Origin: Candidatus Falkowiibacteriota bacterium
GTDB taxonomy: Bacteria; Patescibacteriota; Patescibacteriia; Patescibacteriales; SZUA-104
Direction: 5' to 3'
Length of the DNA stretch: 20,147 bases
Assembly: GCA_003231075.1 (NCBI GenBank)
Contig: QIIF01000106.1
Coordinates: forward strand, 1-20,147
Shown here in pieces: positions 19,143 through 20,147 of this stretch (position 1 is the stretch's first letter; every line of letters starts with the position of its first letter). The notes beneath the pieces were generated by a model. That model made no database searches. It worked only from the letters and a program-made list of their open reading frames with translations, and was not told where the DNA came from. The position numbers were made by a program, and so were the translations under genes.

Positions 19143-20147
19143 TTACACCTTATTTATATTCCTGCCCATTGACCTTTTTTTGGCCACTTTCCGCATATCT
19201 TCATACTTATCATATTCATCAACTATTTCCACTCCCAAAATTTCCTCCAAAACATCTTCAATAGTTACTATGCCGGCAACCTCGTTAAATTCATTTAAAA
19301 CTATAAATAAATGATTTCTTGTTTTTTTAAAAGCATTGAGCAAGTCATCTAACGGTTTTTTATCATCAACGAATATAATATTTTTTCTCGCGACAGCTCC
19401 TACTGTTTTATTTTTTAAACCGCCTGTTATCAGATCTTTAACATATAAAATTCCGACTATATTATTTTCATTTTTTTCATATACGGGAATTCTTGAATGT
19501 CCGGCCCGGCTTATTTTTTTTATTGTTTTTTCATTAAGCTTCCGGGTATTTTGCATAATAGCCATCGCCGTTCTCGGAGTCATAATATCGCGCGCTTTTT
19601 TATTTGAAAATGACAGCGCCCCTTTAATAATCCGCTCTTCATCGGCGTCAATATCGCTTCCTTTAAAATCTTCATGGTCTTCTATAAGTTTAGCCAATTC
19701 TTTCTTTGAATAGATAGTAGGAATCTCTTCGCCTAAAAATTTATCCAACGCCAATGCCAGCGGTTTGCAAATTGGATAAAAAATAAATATAAAAATTCTT
19801 ACTAACCATGCTAAACGCGAACCGATTTTTAAAGCATAACGAGCAAAAGTAGCTTGCGGAATAATTTCTCCAAAAACCACAATTAAACTCACTGCTATAA
19901 TTCCGGCGGAGAAACCGGAAGTGATCGACCCTAAATATATTGAAAGAGTTGAATTCACCGCCACATTACCGATAAGCAATGTGCATAGAAGCAAATTTCC
20001 GTCTTTTCTAATTTTAAAAACCTTAATCGCATCCTTATCCTTAAGCTCGGATTTTCTCTCTAAATCATCTCTGCTCAAACTAAAAAACCCTAAAGTTAAC
20101 CCGCTAAAAATCCCTGATAATAATACTAAAAATACTACTATAATATA
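19143..20147 (-). CDS. CNNM/DUF21 plus CBS-pair membrane protein (HlyC/CorC-like), start outside window
   Basis: The frame continues to the window edge, where it reads LLSGIFSGLTLGFFSLSRDDLE, a hallmark of the DUF21 domain, so the true start lies beyond 20147 and the TTG at 20078 is internal. Membrane segments occur at about visible residues 3-20, 50-72, 78-97 and 112-130. The conserved FGEIIPQ lies in the third. A cytoplasmic CBS pair follows at about 185-300: ARDIMTPRTAMAIM, SRIPVYEKNENNIVGILYVKDL, and FIVLNEFNEVAGIVTIEDVLEEILG. The family is implicated in Mg or other divalent-cation homeostasis. It ends soon after the CBS pair (MGRNINKV) and lacks the usual C-terminal CorC_HlyC domain, a common shortened form. 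LeuS follows 29 bases downstream. Confidence 0.93.
   Translation of the reverse strand, partial: YIIVVFLVLLSGIFSGLTLGFFSLSRDDLERKSELKDKDAIKVFKIRKDGNLLLCTLLIGNVAVNSTLSIYLGSITSGFSAGIIAVSLIVVFGEIIPQATFARYALKIGSRLAWLVRIFIFIFYPICKPLALALDKFLGEEIPTIYSKKELAKLIEDHEDFKGSDIDADEERIIKGALSFSNKKARDIMTPRTAMAIMQNTRKLNEKTIKKISRAGHSRIPVYEKNENNIVGILYVKDLITGGLKNKTVGAVARKNIIFVDDKKPLDDLLNAFKKTRNHLFIVLNEFNEVAGIVTIEDVLEEILGVEIVDEYDKYEDMRKVAKKRSMGRNINKV

Overview
The window looks like a chromosomal segment from an uncultivated Patescibacteria/CPR-type bacterium. This is inference from style, not from a marker gene. The DNA is AT-rich and densely coded, most housekeeping genes lack a Shine-Dalgarno sequence, and there is an Elp3-type radical-SAM/GNAT protein, a secreted protein with the GKI-GEAYYV-YYLGRP repeat familiar from CPR genomes, and many short palindromic repeats.

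Layout. 1-642: end of a MacB/FtsX-type ABC permease. 737-1159 (-): stand-alone response-regulator receiver. 1160-2450: leader-like DNA, terminators and very small ORFs with strong SDs (20-aa basic peptide, 59-aa zinc ribbon, 48-aa and 50-aa ORFs). 2487-2557: tRNA-Pro(GGG). 2740-3990: M23 peptidase. 4019-6055 (-): apparent operon of a small antitoxin-like ORF, a PIN-domain protein and a phosphomannomutase/phosphoglucomutase. 6102-7754: Elp3. 7786-8702: AlkD-like gene between two inverted 95-bp palindromic elements. 8789-9187: NUDIX hydrolase. 9456-11698: one-carbon pair glyA (interrupted by an in-frame amber codon) and folD. 11787-12982: two unrecognised genes, one between direct repeats. 13091-13810: REP-associated (HUH/Y1) transposase. 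13855-14643: secreted repeat protein. 14638-15792 (-): MFS transporter. 15943-19113 (-): leucyl-tRNA synthetase. 19143-20147 (-): CNNM/CBS membrane protein, cut by the window edge.

The most unusual observations are these. (1) The leucyl-tRNA synthetase carries a complete RBBP9/YdeN-like alpha/beta-hydrolase of about 200 residues, with an intact Ser-Asp-His triad, inserted between two zinc-knuckle half-sites. (2) Palindromic elements are inserted in frame within protein-coding genes (Elp3, FolD and the transposase itself), much as Rickettsia palindromic elements are. One family occurs in two unrelated genes in the same reading frame, next to a RAYT that could mobilise such elements. (3) The glyA amber codon lies in a perfect 14-bp palindrome, and the two codons that break the family motif are the two created by that palindrome, which suggests a template-switch (quasipalindrome) mutation. 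(4) A possible terminator/antiterminator switch precedes a small-ORF cluster.
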